A stretch of DNA of 59,805 bases from an uncultured Prevotellaceae bacterium (lineage in GTDB: Bacteria; Bacteroidota; Bacteroidia; Bacteroidales; Bacteroidaceae). The position numbers and the translations under genes are program-made. This document shows positions 32,261 to 40,376 of the stretch, piece after piece (within the stretch, counting starts at the first letter, position 1; each line of letters starts with the position of its first letter). The DNA is taken from positions 1-59,805 of the forward strand of contig ONMA01000016.1 of NCBI GenBank assembly GCA_900318815.1, given 5' to 3'. Under the pieces are notes generated by a model, which was not told the origin of the DNA, made no database searches, and saw only the letters and a program-made list of their open reading frames with translations.

Positions 32261-33292
32261 ATGAACGACCTGAGAAACTATAGTCTGAGGGCACACAATA
32301 CGTTTGGTATTGATGCCCGTTGCCGCCGCTTTGTAGAGTACACCTCGGTGGAAGAGGCACGGTCGATAGCGTGCAGCCTGTCGGTCGCCGACCGCCCCCT
32401 GCTCATTGTGGGTAGTGGCAGCAACCTGTTGCTCACGGGCGACTTTCCCGGCACCGTCATTCATTCGGCCATACAAGGACTCTCTGTGCGCATAGAGGGC
32501 GATGAAGTCTACGTCCGTGCGGGAAGCGGCATGGAGTGGGATGTGGTCGTGGCCCGGTGCGTCAGCAACGGCTGGCACGGCATGGAGAACCTCTCGCTGA
32601 TTCCTGGCGAGGTGGGAGCCTCGGCTGTGCAGAACATCGGGGCCTACGGTGTAGAAGCGTGTGATATTATATATAAGGTGGAAGCCGTCGACCTGGCCGA
32701 TGGCGAGATGGTGACCTTCGATGGTAGCGACTGTCACTATGGCTACCGGGACAGTCGTTTCAAGCACGACTGGAAGAATCGCTATCTCATCACCCACGTC
32801 ACCTACCGGCTCTCGCGTCAGTTTCTTCCCCGCCTGGACTATGGCAACATACGCGCCATGCTCGACAAGAAGGAGATTGCTACACCGACGGCACAGCAGT
32901 TGCGCGATGTGATAGTGGAGATACGCCGGGCGAAGCTGCCCGACCCCAAGGTGGAGGGCAACGCCGGAAGTTTCTTTATGAACCCCGTTGTGACAAAGGC
33001 GAAGTTCCTGGAACTGCAGTCGCGCTATCCCGACATGCCGCACTACCATATAGACGAGGAGAGCGAGAAGATTCCTGCCGGGTGGCTGATAGAGCAGTGT
33101 GGCTGGAAGGGGCGCACCGTGGGCCATGCAGGTGTACACGACAAGCAGGCCCTGGTACTCGTCAACCGTGGTGGGGCCACGGGAGCCGAAGTGGTCAGCC
33201 TCTGCGAGTCCATTCGTAAGGATGTGCTTCGACAGTTTGGCATCGAGATAAGGCCCGAGGTAAACATCGTGGGCGACAATTATAATATCTGA
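32261..33292 (+). CDS. murB: UDP-N-acetylenolpyruvoylglucosamine reductase
   Basis: A 343-residue flavoenzyme reducing UDP-GlcNAc-enolpyruvate to UDP-MurNAc in peptidoglycan synthesis. FAD-binding part: LLIVGSGSNLLLTGDFPGTVIHS and LSLIPGEVGASAVQNIGAYGVE. Catalytic Ser is in GNAGSFFMNPVV, and the C-terminal PAGWLIEQCGWKGRTVGHAGVHDKQALVLVNRGGATG is typical of the type I enzyme. Follows the lipoprotein gene with one base between stop and start; the PhnP-like gene begins 5 bases after its stop. Confidence 0.96.
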   Translation: MNDLRNYSLRAHNTFGIDARCRRFVEYTSVEEARSIACSLSVADRPLLIVGSGSNLLLTGDFPGTVIHSAIQGLSVRIEGDEVYVRAGSGMEWDVVVARCVSNGWHGMENLSLIPGEVGASAVQNIGAYGVEACDIIYKVEAVDLADGEMVTFDGSDCHYGYRDSRFKHDWKNRYLITHVTYRLSRQFLPRLDYGNIRAMLDKKEIATPTAQQLRDVIVEIRRAKLPDPKVEGNAGSFFMNPVVTKAKFLELQSRYPDMPHYHIDEESEKIPAGWLIEQCGWKGRTVGHAGVHDKQALVLVNRGGATGAEVVSLCESIRKDVLRQFGIEIRPEVNIVGDNYNI

Positions 33293-33296
33293 CAGT

Positions 33297-34064
33297 ATGA
33301 AAATAACACTCTTAGGTACTGGCACCTCGTGTGGTGTGCCCGTCATCGGCTGCCAGTGCGAAACCTGCCGGAGCACTGACCCGCACGACAGGCGGCTGCG
33401 CTGCTCGATACTTGTAGAGACCGTAGAGACACGGCTGCTCGTTGACTGTGGCCCCGACTTCCGTGAGCAAATTCTTCCACAGCCTTTCCGTCGCATCGAC
33501 GGCATCCTCATCACCCATGCCCACTACGACCACATGGGGGGGATGGACGATATTCGGCCTTATTGCCAGTTTGGTGCTATCAACGTCTATGCCGACCCCA
33601 TTGCCCGCGAGGGGCTGTTGCAGATGTTGCCCTACTGTTTTGCAGAGCACCGCTACCCTGGTGTACCTGCCATCGGACTGCATGAGATACATGCTAACCA
33701 GCCGTTCCGTATAGGCGACATCGACATCATGCCCATCAGGGTGATGCACGGACAGTTGCCTATCCTGGGCTATCGCTTCGGTCGCTTTGCCTATATCACG
33801 GATATGAAGACCATCGACGACGACCAGTTGGACTATCTGGATGGGGTAGAGGTGTTGGTGGTCAATGCCCTGCGATTCGAGAAAGAACACCATTCGCATC
33901 AGTTGGTCGACGATGCTGTGGCATTTGCTAAGAGGATAGGTGTCAGTCGCACGCTGCTCACGCATCTATGCCATGACGTTGGCCTTCATGCCGAGGCCTC
34001 GAAACGATTGCCAACAGGCGTAGAGTTGGCATACGATGGTCAGGAATTGGATGTTTTTGGTTAA
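33297..34064 (+). CDS. PhnP-type metallo-beta-lactamase-fold phosphodiesterase
   Basis: A 255-residue cytoplasmic protein of the PhnP-like branch. It begins LLGTGTSCGVPVIGCQCETCRS, where the Cys cluster resembles the structural zinc site of PhnP, followed by LLVDCGPDFREQ and ILITHAHYDHMGGMDDIRP (HxHxDHxxG metal site). Later ligands are in AYITDMK and LLTHLCHDVG. PhnP cleaves cyclic ribose phosphates; the substrate here is unknown and no other phn genes are nearby. Probable last gene of a four-gene unit. Confidence 0.85.
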   Translation: MKITLLGTGTSCGVPVIGCQCETCRSTDPHDRRLRCSILVETVETRLLVDCGPDFREQILPQPFRRIDGILITHAHYDHMGGMDDIRPYCQFGAINVYADPIAREGLLQMLPYCFAEHRYPGVPAIGLHEIHANQPFRIGDIDIMPIRVMHGQLPILGYRFGRFAYITDMKTIDDDQLDYLDGVEVLVVNALRFEKEHHSHQLVDDAVAFAKRIGVSRTLLTHLCHDVGLHAEASKRLPTGVELAYDGQELDVFG

Positions 34065-34101
34065 GAAAAGTTATAATTTGAAGCAAAAAGGGCAGAAAAG
34101 T

Positions 34102-34131
34102 TTGAAATATGAAATTTTATGCTTAATTTTG
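34102..34131 (+). promoter_or_regulatory. Promoter of a candidate small RNA
   Basis: TTG (34102-34104), 19 bases, TAATTTTG (34124-34131). It has no protein gene downstream on this strand before the terminator at 34175-34198. Confidence 0.65.
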
Positions 34132-34137
34132 CAACGT

Positions 34138-34198
34138 GTTTTTCATAGTATTAGATTTAAGGTTAACAAAGGTTGGAGTACGGCGGTACTCCTTTTTT
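34138..34198 (+). ncRNA. Candidate small RNA of about 60 bases
   Basis: From the predicted start near 34138 to the T-run of the terminator. It contains TTTTTCATAGTATTAGATTTAAGGTTAACA, similar to 21371-21396 downstream of the DUF4890-like gene. The genome-wide identity of this motif should be checked; I do not recognise it with certainty. Confidence 0.5.
34175..34198 (+). terminator. Intrinsic terminator
   Basis: GGAGTAC (34175-34181) pairs with GTACTCC (34186-34192), loop GGCG, followed by six T residues. Confidence 0.85.
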
Positions 34199-34212
34199 GT
34201 GTTGTGACCTTA

Positions 34213-34506
34213 TCAGCGTTTCTTCTTTTTTGCCTTGCCAAAGAATTTGAAGAGTCCACTGTAGTTCTTCATCATTTTTCTCGCTAACAGGAAAGCGTCG
34301 ATGGCAGTGATGCCATTCGACACGATACTGGCAATGTATTCTCCCTTAGTAGCATTTTCCTGCTTAATGAACAGCTTGTTCCATAGAGCAGCGATTTTAT
34401 CGCTGTCAAGCTCAATGTCGTCCAGCAGTTTCTCCTTATGATGCCGAATGTCGTCGAGCGTATTGTAGGTGGTAGCCTGGAGTTTTTTATCCGTAACCAT
34501 AAACAT
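34213..34506 (-). CDS. Hypothetical protein with two hydrophobic patches
   Basis: A 97-residue protein I do not recognise. It has a helical, acidic N-terminal half (LDDIRHHKEKLLDDIELDSDKIAALWNKLF), a segment YIASIVSNGITAIDAFLLARKM, and a strongly basic end (FFGKAKKKKR). It is the last gene of a three-gene unit (YtxH-like, holin-like, this), each sharing a base with the next. A membrane- or nucleic acid-associated role is a guess. Confidence 0.75.
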   Translation of the reverse strand: MFMVTDKKLQATTYNTLDDIRHHKEKLLDDIELDSDKIAALWNKLFIKQENATKGEYIASIVSNGITAIDAFLLARKMMKNYSGLFKFFGKAKKKKR

Positions 34507-34853
34507 TAACTCATTAGCAGATTGGCAAGAAACTTGACGAGAGGTTGCTCAATCCAGGGTTTACGAAAGGTAATGATGACTGACAAGAGAATCATGTGCA
34601 GGGCACCCACAAAGAAGAATGCGCCCGTGATGCCCAAGTACTTGGCCAGCCAGAAGGCAGCGCCGAGCCAGAAGAACAGCAGAATGGCAATGACAATGAG
34701 GAAGAGAATAATAGCCAAGGCGGTGGCCGTTAGCAGGCGCACCACCTTGTCTATCAAGTCGAGCTTCACGTATTCGGTCTGCAGACCGAGATAGTGCTTC
34801 AGCACTTCAATCAGCTCGGCAAAGGTTTCTACATTCTTGTCACTTGAAAGCAT
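34506..34853 (-). CDS. Phage-holin-3_6/DUF1469-like membrane protein
   Basis: A 115-residue protein with a short cytoplasmic N-terminus (VETFAELIEVLKHYLGLQTEYVKLDLIDKVVRL) and two membrane segments, ALAIILFLIVIAILLFFWLGAAFWLAKY and AFFFVGALHMILLSVIITF. The pattern matches the holin-like family found next to YtxH genes in many Bacteroidetes. It is not evidence of a prophage; no phage genes are around. Confidence 0.8.
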   Translation of the reverse strand: MLSSDKNVETFAELIEVLKHYLGLQTEYVKLDLIDKVVRLLTATALAIILFLIVIAILLFFWLGAAFWLAKYLGITGAFFFVGALHMILLSVIITFRKPWIEQPLVKFLANLLMS

Positions 34854-35062
34854 TACTCTTCTGCAACGTCCTGAATGTCGTCAACTAAATCACCTACCTC
34901 CTTGCGGTTCAGCTTGATGTTGTGCTTGCGAAGGAATTCTTCGACGGTGTCAGTGATTTTCACACGAGTGTCACGTCCTCTTTCGGGAGCGACGAGCAAT
35001 CCGATAGCTGCGCCGGCAATGGCTCCGCCCAGGAATGCGCCAATGTAACCTAAACTTTTCAT
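34853..35062 (-). CDS. YtxH domain protein
   Basis: A 69-residue protein with a Gly/Ala-rich membrane segment (GYIGAFLGGAIAGAAIGLLVAPERGRDTR), which matches the YtxH start pattern including the APERGxxTR motif, and a charged helical tail (EEFLRKHNIKLNRKEVGDLVDDIQDVAEE). YtxH proteins are stress-related in Firmicutes; the function here is unknown. It is first in the unit. A -7 box (TAAATTTG, reverse complement at 35112-35119) precedes it. Confidence 0.85.
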   Translation of the reverse strand: MKSLGYIGAFLGGAIAGAAIGLLVAPERGRDTRVKITDTVEEFLRKHNIKLNRKEVGDLVDDIQDVAEE

Positions 35063-35111
35063 GATTGTTACTTATTTTAAAATGTTAGACATAAAAGAAT
35101 TTTCTGTGCCG

Positions 35112-35119
35112 CAAATTTA
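35112..35119 (-). promoter_or_regulatory. -7 box for the ytxH-like unit
   Basis: Reverse complement TAAATTTG, 50 bases before the start at 35062. The -33 is not clear. Confidence 0.4.
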
Positions 35120-35281
35120 CGCATTTTTCTTCTATCTTGACGTGTTCAGAGTGTCATTTTTTGTTAAAATGCTGTTTTAATCCCTAATAAACAAAGTTTT
35201 TTTGCATTTTATTTTTTTTATTCGGCGATATTTTGTAATTTCGCACAGTTTTCAGTATCTCGGACATATATAAATGATTAT

Positions 35282-35797
35282 ATGAATATGAAGAAATTAA
35301 TGCTTTTGTTTTTTGGAATCGGTCTTTGCATGTCATTTACCGGTTGCAAGTCGAGTGAGAGTGCTTACAAGCAGGCTTATGCGAAAGCTAAGTCTCAAGA
35401 GGCTGCCATGCATCAGAACGCCACGCCTACAGTTACCGAGACCCCTGTGGTTTCGACTGTCGTGACAACTCCTGCTACGCAGACTCAGGTAGTGGACAAC
35501 TATGACAACGTCTCTGTACGTCCGGAGCGTGTCACGCTGGTCAACGGTTCCGGCCTTCGCGCCTACAATGTCGTGGTAGGGTCGTTCTCCGTGCTGGCCA
35601 ATGCAGAGGGACTGCAGCAGCGCCTGAACAAGGCCGGCTACCAGGCCCAGATTGCCAAGAACGAGGAGCGCAACATGTACCGTGTGATTGCTTTCTCGTC
35701 TGACGTGAAGGGTGATGCCGTGCTCAGCCGTGATGCTCTGCGTGGTACCGAGCTTAATCCTCAGGGCGATGCCTGGCTGCTCTCTGGCGTAAAATAA
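35282..35797 (+). CDS. SPOR-domain lipoprotein
   Basis: A 171-residue lipoprotein (LMLLFFGIGLCMSFTGCKSS, lipobox Cys about residue 22). A Thr/Pro/Val-rich linker (TVTETPVVSTVVTTPATQ) is followed by a C-terminal SPOR-like domain (AYNVVVGSFSVLANAEGLQQRLNKAGYQAQIAKNEERNMYRVIAFSS), which binds denuded peptidoglycan at division sites in other bacteria. A second in-frame ATG is at 35288. A weak promoter (TAATTTCG near 35236) lies upstream. ruvX follows 9 bases after the stop. Confidence 0.85.
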   Translation: MNMKKLMLLFFGIGLCMSFTGCKSSESAYKQAYAKAKSQEAAMHQNATPTVTETPVVSTVVTTPATQTQVVDNYDNVSVRPERVTLVNGSGLRAYNVVVGSFSVLANAEGLQQRLNKAGYQAQIAKNEERNMYRVIAFSSDVKGDAVLSRDALRGTELNPQGDAWLLSGVK

Positions 35798-35806
35798 GCA
35801 AGGCGT

Positions 35807-36226
35807 TTGGCAAGGATTCTTTGCATAGACTACGGTCGCAAACGAACAGGGCTGGCCGTCACCGATCCCCTGCAAATCATAGCAGGTGGATTGGTGACGG
35901 TTGTTACGTCCGAACTCTTCCAGTGGCTGCAGGATTATGTGGCACGCGAAGAGGTGGAACGCATAGTCATTGGCAAGCCCATGCAGCCCAATGGTCAGCC
36001 CAGTGAGAACCTGACGCGCGTAGAGCAGTTTGTCAATCGCTGGAAAAAGGCAATGCCGCAGATACCGATAGTCTATTACGACGAGCGCTTCACCTCGGTG
36101 CTGGCCCATCAGGCCATCCTCGAGGCGGGCATAAAAAAGAAAGGCAGACAGGACAAGGCGTTGGTCGACGAGGTGAGTGCCACCATTATCCTACAGGATT
36201 ACATGCGCTCCACGCACTGGCCCTGA
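35807..36226 (+). CDS. ruvX: Putative Holliday-junction resolvase RuvX/YqgF
   Basis: A 139-residue YqgF-fold nuclease, implicated in Holliday-junction resolution and 16S rRNA maturation. Motifs: ILCIDYGRKRTGLAVTD (metal Asp), VIGKPMQPNGQ, YYDERFTSVLA (Glu), and the final D in KALVDEVSATIILQDYM. The only suitable start is TTG at 35807 (ARILCIDYG follows directly), preceded by AAGG; an ATG in frame is absent. Immediately after the stop is a CTGACT microsatellite (36222-36245). Confidence 0.92.
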   Translation: MARILCIDYGRKRTGLAVTDPLQIIAGGLVTVVTSELFQWLQDYVAREEVERIVIGKPMQPNGQPSENLTRVEQFVNRWKKAMPQIPIVYYDERFTSVLAHQAILEAGIKKKGRQDKALVDEVSATIILQDYMRSTHWP

Positions 36227-36245
36227 CCCTGACTCTGACTCTGAC
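36222..36245. repeat. CTGACT/CTGACC microsatellite
   Basis: Four tandem hexamers overlap the end of ruvX (36226) and run into the intergenic space. A slippage tract; effect unknown. Confidence 0.75.
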
Positions 36246-36316
36246 CGATTTGTCTTATAGACCATTCATTGATTATTATTTTTTTCTAACCATTTAACCC
36301 TTTACGTAACTATAAA

Positions 36317-36877
36317 GTGGTATTACCTATTTATATATATGGACAACCAGTGCTGCGCAAGATTGCCGAGGATATTACCCCCGACTATCCAGAACTGAAG
36401 CAGTTGGTTGCTGATATGTGGGAGACACTGGCCGAGAGCGACGGCATCGGCTTGGCGGCTCCCCAGATAGGCAGGGCCATCCGCCTTGTCGTTATCGACC
36501 TTGACGCGCTGAGCGAGGATATGCCTGAGTACAAAGGATTCCGTCAGGTCTACATCAATCCGCATATTCTGGAACGTGATGACACCAAGACCGACTCTTC
36601 GGAAGAGGGATGCTTGTCATTGCCTGCCATTCACGAGAAGGTAGTCCGTCCCACGCGCATTCATGTGAAGTGGATGGACGAGGATTTCCAGGAGCATGAC
36701 GAATGGGTGGAGGGCTATCTGGCCCGTGTGATGCAGCATGAGTTCGATCATCTTGACGGGCACATGTTCGTCGACCGCATCTCTCCCTTGCGCCGTCAGC
36801 TCATCAAGGCAAAGCTGAAGGCACTCACCGTGGGTCGCTATCGTTGCAGCTATAAGACAAAGCCAGTGAAACGCTGA
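36317..36877 (+). CDS. def: Peptide deformylase
   Basis: A 186-residue iron/zinc enzyme removing the formyl group from new proteins. All three motifs are present: [10 protein letters not shown] (GxGxAAxQ), EEGCLSLP (EGCLS), and [10 protein letters not shown] (HExDH). The start is GTG at 36317 ([14 protein letters not shown], as in homologues); no ATG lies in frame nearby. The TPR gene follows 17 bases downstream. Confidence 0.96.
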   Translation: MVLPIYIYGQPVLRKIAEDITPDYPELKQLVADMWETLAESDGIGLAAPQIGRAIRLVVIDLDALSEDMPEYKGFRQVYINPHILERDDTKTDSSEEGCLSLPAIHEKVVRPTRIHVKWMDEDFQEHDEWVEGYLARVMQHEFDHLDGHMFVDRISPLRRQLIKAKLKALTVGRYRCSYKTKPVKR

Positions 36878-36886
36878 GTAATGAAG

Positions 36887-36975
36887 ATTGGACGTTGAAG
36901 ATGAAGCATTGTTACTTACGACTCTTTTTCATGTTCTGGGCATTGCAATGTTCAATGTTCAATCTTCAGTCTTCG
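36887..36975. repeat. GAAGATTGGACGTTGAAG-type inverted repeat at the start of the TPR gene
   Basis: GAAGATTGGACGTTGAAG (36882-36899) is complementary, with two wobble changes, to GTTCAATGTTCAATCTTC (about 36951-36968). The second arm lies inside the signal-peptide codons of the TPR gene. Confidence 0.65.
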
Positions 36976-38886
36976 AAGTGTTTTGCCCAGTATAATATCG
37001 ACCGCCTGATTACTGTCGGTCGTTCTGCGCTTTATTACGAGGACTATGTCCTTGCCATCCAGTATTTTAATCAGGCCATTTCGGCCAAGCCCTACCTTTA
37101 CGAGCCTTGGTTCTTCCGTTCCGTGGCCAAGTACTATCTGGACGACTTTGCTGGGGCTGAATCCGACTGCTCGGAGGCCATCCAACGCAATCCTTACGTA
37201 ACCAGTCTGTACGAACTGCGAGGACTGTGCCGCATCCAGCAGAAAAACTATGTTGAGGCGGCCAAGGACTATACCTTTGCCCTGCGCTACGACCCGGAGA
37301 ACCGTAACCTGTGGCACAACCGGGTACTCTGTCGGTTGCATGCCCAGGCGTATGACACCGCGCTGGCCGAGATTGACACCATTCTCACTCGGTGGAGCCG
37401 ACATGCTCCAGCCTACGCCATGCAGGCCGATGTGTATATGCAGCAGAAAGACACCGCCAAAGCCATCACGTCGTTGGAGAAAAGCATCGAGATTGATCCT
37501 TACGACGGTCAGACATGGGCGGCGAGGAGCATCATCAGCCTGTCGCGAGAAGAGTGGAAAGAGGCAGAAGGCTATCTTGACAAGGCCGTCCGTCTGTTGC
37601 CGAAGAACGGCAGTAACTATATCAACAGGGCGCTTGCCCGCTACAACCAGAACAACCTGCGCGGGGCTATGTCCGACTATGACGTGGCACTCGACCTGGA
37701 GCCCAACAACTTTCTGGGGCATTATAACCGAGGACTGCTGCGTTCCGAGGTGGGCGACGACAACCGTGCCATCACCGATTTCGATTTTGTCCTGAAACTC
37801 GAACCCGACAACCTGCTGGCCCTTTACAATCGTGCGGTCTTGCTCGACCGGACGGGCGACCTTCGCGGGGCTATCCGCGACTACTCAAAGGTCATTGACG
37901 AGTATCCCAATTTCTGGGTGGGTTTGGAGAGCCGTGCCTCCTGCTATCGTCGGCTGGGCATGACCAAACAGGCAGAACACGACGAGAACACCGTCTATCG
38001 GGCCCAACTGATGAAGCATTTCTTCGGAACGCAGCCAAAGCTCAGCAAGAAGCAGATGCGAAAGCGTAGTGACGAGGACTTGGAGAAATACAATCAGTTG
38101 GTGGTGGCCGACGAGCAGGAACTCGAGCACGATTATCAGAACGAGTATCGCGGTAAGGTGCAGCACCGAAAAGTCGATATGGAACTGCAGCCCATGTTCG
38201 GACTCTCCTTCGAACCCATGCGCAGTGACGTGAAATCGTATGTTGCCTTCGACCGCGACGTTGATGCGCTTAATCAGCAGCTCAGCGAGCGCACTATCTA
38301 TATTAACAACACCCATCAGACGCTCAGCGACAAGCAGTTGTCACAGTATTTCAATTACATTGACACGCTGACCTCCCGCATAGCCCGCTCTAAAGATACC
38401 CGTGAAGCCGTGCAGATGCTCTTGCTGCGTTCGCTTGCCTTCACGGCCATCAGCAACTTTGAGGCCGCCGTCGACGAATTGTCAACTTACCTGCAGATAG
38501 ACTCCCTGTCAGTGCCAGCCCTGTGGCAGCGTGCCGTGTGCCAGTCGAAGATCAATGAGTTCAAGGCTTCTGAGGGTACAAACATCGACCTGCCCACCGC
38601 CAGTGTGCTGGCCGACCTGAACCATGCGTTGCAGCTTGCGCCGCAGAATGCCTTCCTATATTACAATCGGGGCAATGTCTATGCCATGCGCAAGGAGTAC
38701 GGTCGCGCCATCAGTGACTATACGACAGCCCTGAAAACCGACGGCTTGTTGGCCGAGGCTTACTTTAATCGTGGACTCTGCCATATCTATGCAGGCCAGC
38801 TGGATGAGGGCGTACAGGACTTGAGCAAGGCCGGCGAGTTGGGGCTCTATCAGGCATATAGCATTATCAAGAAATACCGTAAATGA
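36895..38886 (+). CDS. Secreted tetratricopeptide-repeat protein
   Basis: A 663-residue protein with an N-terminal hydrophobic segment (LRLFFMFWALQCSMFNLQSSKCFAQ) read as signal peptide, followed by many TPR units, e.g. YVEAAKDYTFALRYDPENRNLWHNR, NLRGAMSDYDVALDLEPNNFLGHYNRGLLR and YGRAISDYTTALKTDGLLAEAYFNRGLCH. The middle (about 395-490) is less repetitive. TPR proteins act as scaffolds. Part of the signal peptide is encoded by a repeat arm. Start ATG at 36895 or 36901. The next gene overlaps it by 4 bases. Confidence 0.85.
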   Translation: MKMKHCYLRLFFMFWALQCSMFNLQSSKCFAQYNIDRLITVGRSALYYEDYVLAIQYFNQAISAKPYLYEPWFFRSVAKYYLDDFAGAESDCSEAIQRNPYVTSLYELRGLCRIQQKNYVEAAKDYTFALRYDPENRNLWHNRVLCRLHAQAYDTALAEIDTILTRWSRHAPAYAMQADVYMQQKDTAKAITSLEKSIEIDPYDGQTWAARSIISLSREEWKEAEGYLDKAVRLLPKNGSNYINRALARYNQNNLRGAMSDYDVALDLEPNNFLGHYNRGLLRSEVGDDNRAITDFDFVLKLEPDNLLALYNRAVLLDRTGDLRGAIRDYSKVIDEYPNFWVGLESRASCYRRLGMTKQAEHDENTVYRAQLMKHFFGTQPKLSKKQMRKRSDEDLEKYNQLVVADEQELEHDYQNEYRGKVQHRKVDMELQPMFGLSFEPMRSDVKSYVAFDRDVDALNQQLSERTIYINNTHQTLSDKQLSQYFNYIDTLTSRIARSKDTREAVQMLLLRSLAFTAISNFEAAVDELSTYLQIDSLSVPALWQRAVCQSKINEFKASEGTNIDLPTASVLADLNHALQLAPQNAFLYYNRGNVYAMRKEYGRAISDYTTALKTDGLLAEAYFNRGLCHIYAGQLDEGVQDLSKAGELGLYQAYSIIKKYRK

Positions 38887-40097
38887 AAGTAGAACCTAAA
38901 ACAATAACTAAAATGGCAAACGAGACATTACTTTGGAACAAAATACTGGCAGCCGTGCTGAAAATGCCAGGGGTGAAAGTCAATCGCGTAGAGTTTCTTT
39001 CCCACGCACTCAGTCCTTATTGTACGGAGCAGAAACTGGCCATGCTTCCCAGTGTGCGTCCTTATACCATTACCACCGATGCCAATATTGACAAGGCAGC
39101 TAACTCGTGCATCAACTATCACACGATGCTGGCCACTACCGCGTCGGCTATTGCCGGCCTGCCCGGTGGACTGGCCATGGCTGCCACGATTCCCGGCGAC
39201 CTGACCCAGTATTATTACCATGTCTTTGTCCTGTCGCAGAAACTGGCCTATCTCTATGGCTTTCCCGATTTCTGTGATGAGGAGGGTAACCTGAGCGATG
39301 CGGCCAGCGACTTGCTGACTATATTCCTGGGTTCCATGATGGGTGCTCGTGTGGCCGATCAGGGCATCAATGAGCTGGCTATTGGGGTGGCCAAGTTCAC
39401 CGTAGGCCGTCTGCCGCGTGTGGTCATCACCAAGACCGCCATCTATCCCATTGCCTCGCAGGTGGCCAAGATAATAGGTTTGAAACTATCGAAAGAAGGC
39501 TTCGCCCGTGGGGTGGGCAAGTTCATCCCCATTGCAGGCGGCTTGTTCTCTGGCGGTCTGACGCTCTTCACGTTTAAGCCCGGAGCACGCAGGCTGCAGA
39601 AACGGCTCAAGGCGCAGAAGACGCATTTCGACGATGGTGACATTGATGCTCTGGAGTATAACAATATCAAGGCATCGTTTGTGAAGGCCGAACGCTCGCA
39701 GAACGACGTGGCAGGCAAGCAGCTGGCTGTTCTGCAGGCCATGATCAACATGGCCAATATCAACGGTTCCGTTTCCGATGTACGCTATAAGGTGGTCGAG
39801 GAGCGTGTGGCCATGTCGAGTATCAGTGAGGAGCAGATGCTGGAGCTGCTGGGCAATGTGGGTTCGGCCGATAGCGATAACCATAGTTTCAGCTACGACC
39901 TGGACTACGACCTTCTGGCCTGCGATGTCGATTTGGCCGAGGAGGCTATCCGCTCCATGCTCTCGGTGATGCGTGCCGATGGCCAGCAACCCACGATGGC
40001 CGAGAAGATGTATCTCACGATGACGGCCAAGACCATCGGTGTGGGGAAGGAGCGATTGCAGGAGATAGAGAACGATTTTCCTATATCAGATGAATAA
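38883..40097 (+). CDS. EcsC-family protein with TerB-like C-terminus
   Basis: A 404-residue protein. Residues about 50-220 carry an EcsC-like pattern (ATTASAIAGLPGGLAMAATIPGDLTQYYYHVFVLSQKLAYLYGFPDFCDEEG), with Gly-rich hydrophobic helices (GGLFSGGLTLFTF). The C-terminal 130 residues (SVSDVRYKVVEERVAMSSISEEQMLELLG ... SVMRADGQQPTMAEKMYLTMTAKTIGVGKERLQEIE) resemble a TerB/acidic helical domain. Function unknown. The start may be ATG 38913 (MANETL) as that is where conserved sequence begins; the ORF start overlaps the TPR gene by 4 bases. Confidence 0.7.
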   Translation: MKVEPKTITKMANETLLWNKILAAVLKMPGVKVNRVEFLSHALSPYCTEQKLAMLPSVRPYTITTDANIDKAANSCINYHTMLATTASAIAGLPGGLAMAATIPGDLTQYYYHVFVLSQKLAYLYGFPDFCDEEGNLSDAASDLLTIFLGSMMGARVADQGINELAIGVAKFTVGRLPRVVITKTAIYPIASQVAKIIGLKLSKEGFARGVGKFIPIAGGLFSGGLTLFTFKPGARRLQKRLKAQKTHFDDGDIDALEYNNIKASFVKAERSQNDVAGKQLAVLQAMINMANINGSVSDVRYKVVEERVAMSSISEEQMLELLGNVGSADSDNHSFSYDLDYDLLACDVDLAEEAIRSMLSVMRADGQQPTMAEKMYLTMTAKTIGVGKERLQEIENDFPISDE

Positions 40098-40151
40098 ATA
40101 ATCATTCTTTTATGTTTTTTATGCGACGAATGAAATAAAATGCCGAAATTC

Positions 40152-40182
40152 TTGCTGGAATAAATAAATCTTTATACTTTTG
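40152..40182 (+). promoter_or_regulatory. Promoter of the trp operon
   Basis: TTG (40152-40154), 20 bases, TACTTTTG (40175-40182). Predicted start near 40189 gives a 188-base leader to trpB. Confidence 0.75.
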
Positions 40183-40207
40183 CGTCGAATAAAAATACAA
40201 AACAGAG

Positions 40208-40264
40208 ATGAGACAACAAAATTATACATCGTGGTGGCGCAGCTCAAGATTCGCAAGGTCGTGA
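40208..40264 (+). CDS. trpL: trp leader peptide (Trp-Trp)
   Basis: An 18-codon frame, MRQQNYTSWWRSSRFARS, within the trp leader. Codons 9 and 10 (40232-40237) are tandem TGG. It starts with ATG after AACAGAG. A terminator hairpin lies 44 bases after its stop. This is the arrangement of ribosome-mediated attenuation: scarcity of Trp-tRNA would stall the ribosome on the Trp codons. The mechanism is well known in Proteobacteria; here it is inferred from layout. Confidence 0.85.
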   Translation: MRQQNYTSWWRSSRFARS

Positions 40265-40277
40265 GAAGCAAGCCGTG

Positions 40278-40340
40278 TATGTACTTTCCAACACAAAGAT
40301 AAACAGGAAAAGGCTCGTCGTTCTTACGGCGAGCCTTTTT
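40278..40340 (+). promoter_or_regulatory. trp attenuator: competing hairpins
   Basis: The terminator is AAAAGGCTCGTCG (40308-40320) paired with CGGCGAGCCTTTT (40327-40339), 13 bp with one G-T, ending in a T-run to 40340. An upstream stretch AGCC...TTTCC (about 40271-40289) can pair with GGAAAAGGCT (40306-40315), which would break the terminator. That alternative pair is a hypothesis. Confidence 0.8.
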
Positions 40341-40376
40341 AAGTTGATAAATGAGAAATAATAAAGCAGAATAATT

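Noticed and set aside
34506-34853. Prophage holin
   Set aside because: The family is present in many Bacteroidetes genomes next to YtxH genes, and no phage structural or lysis genes lie around it.
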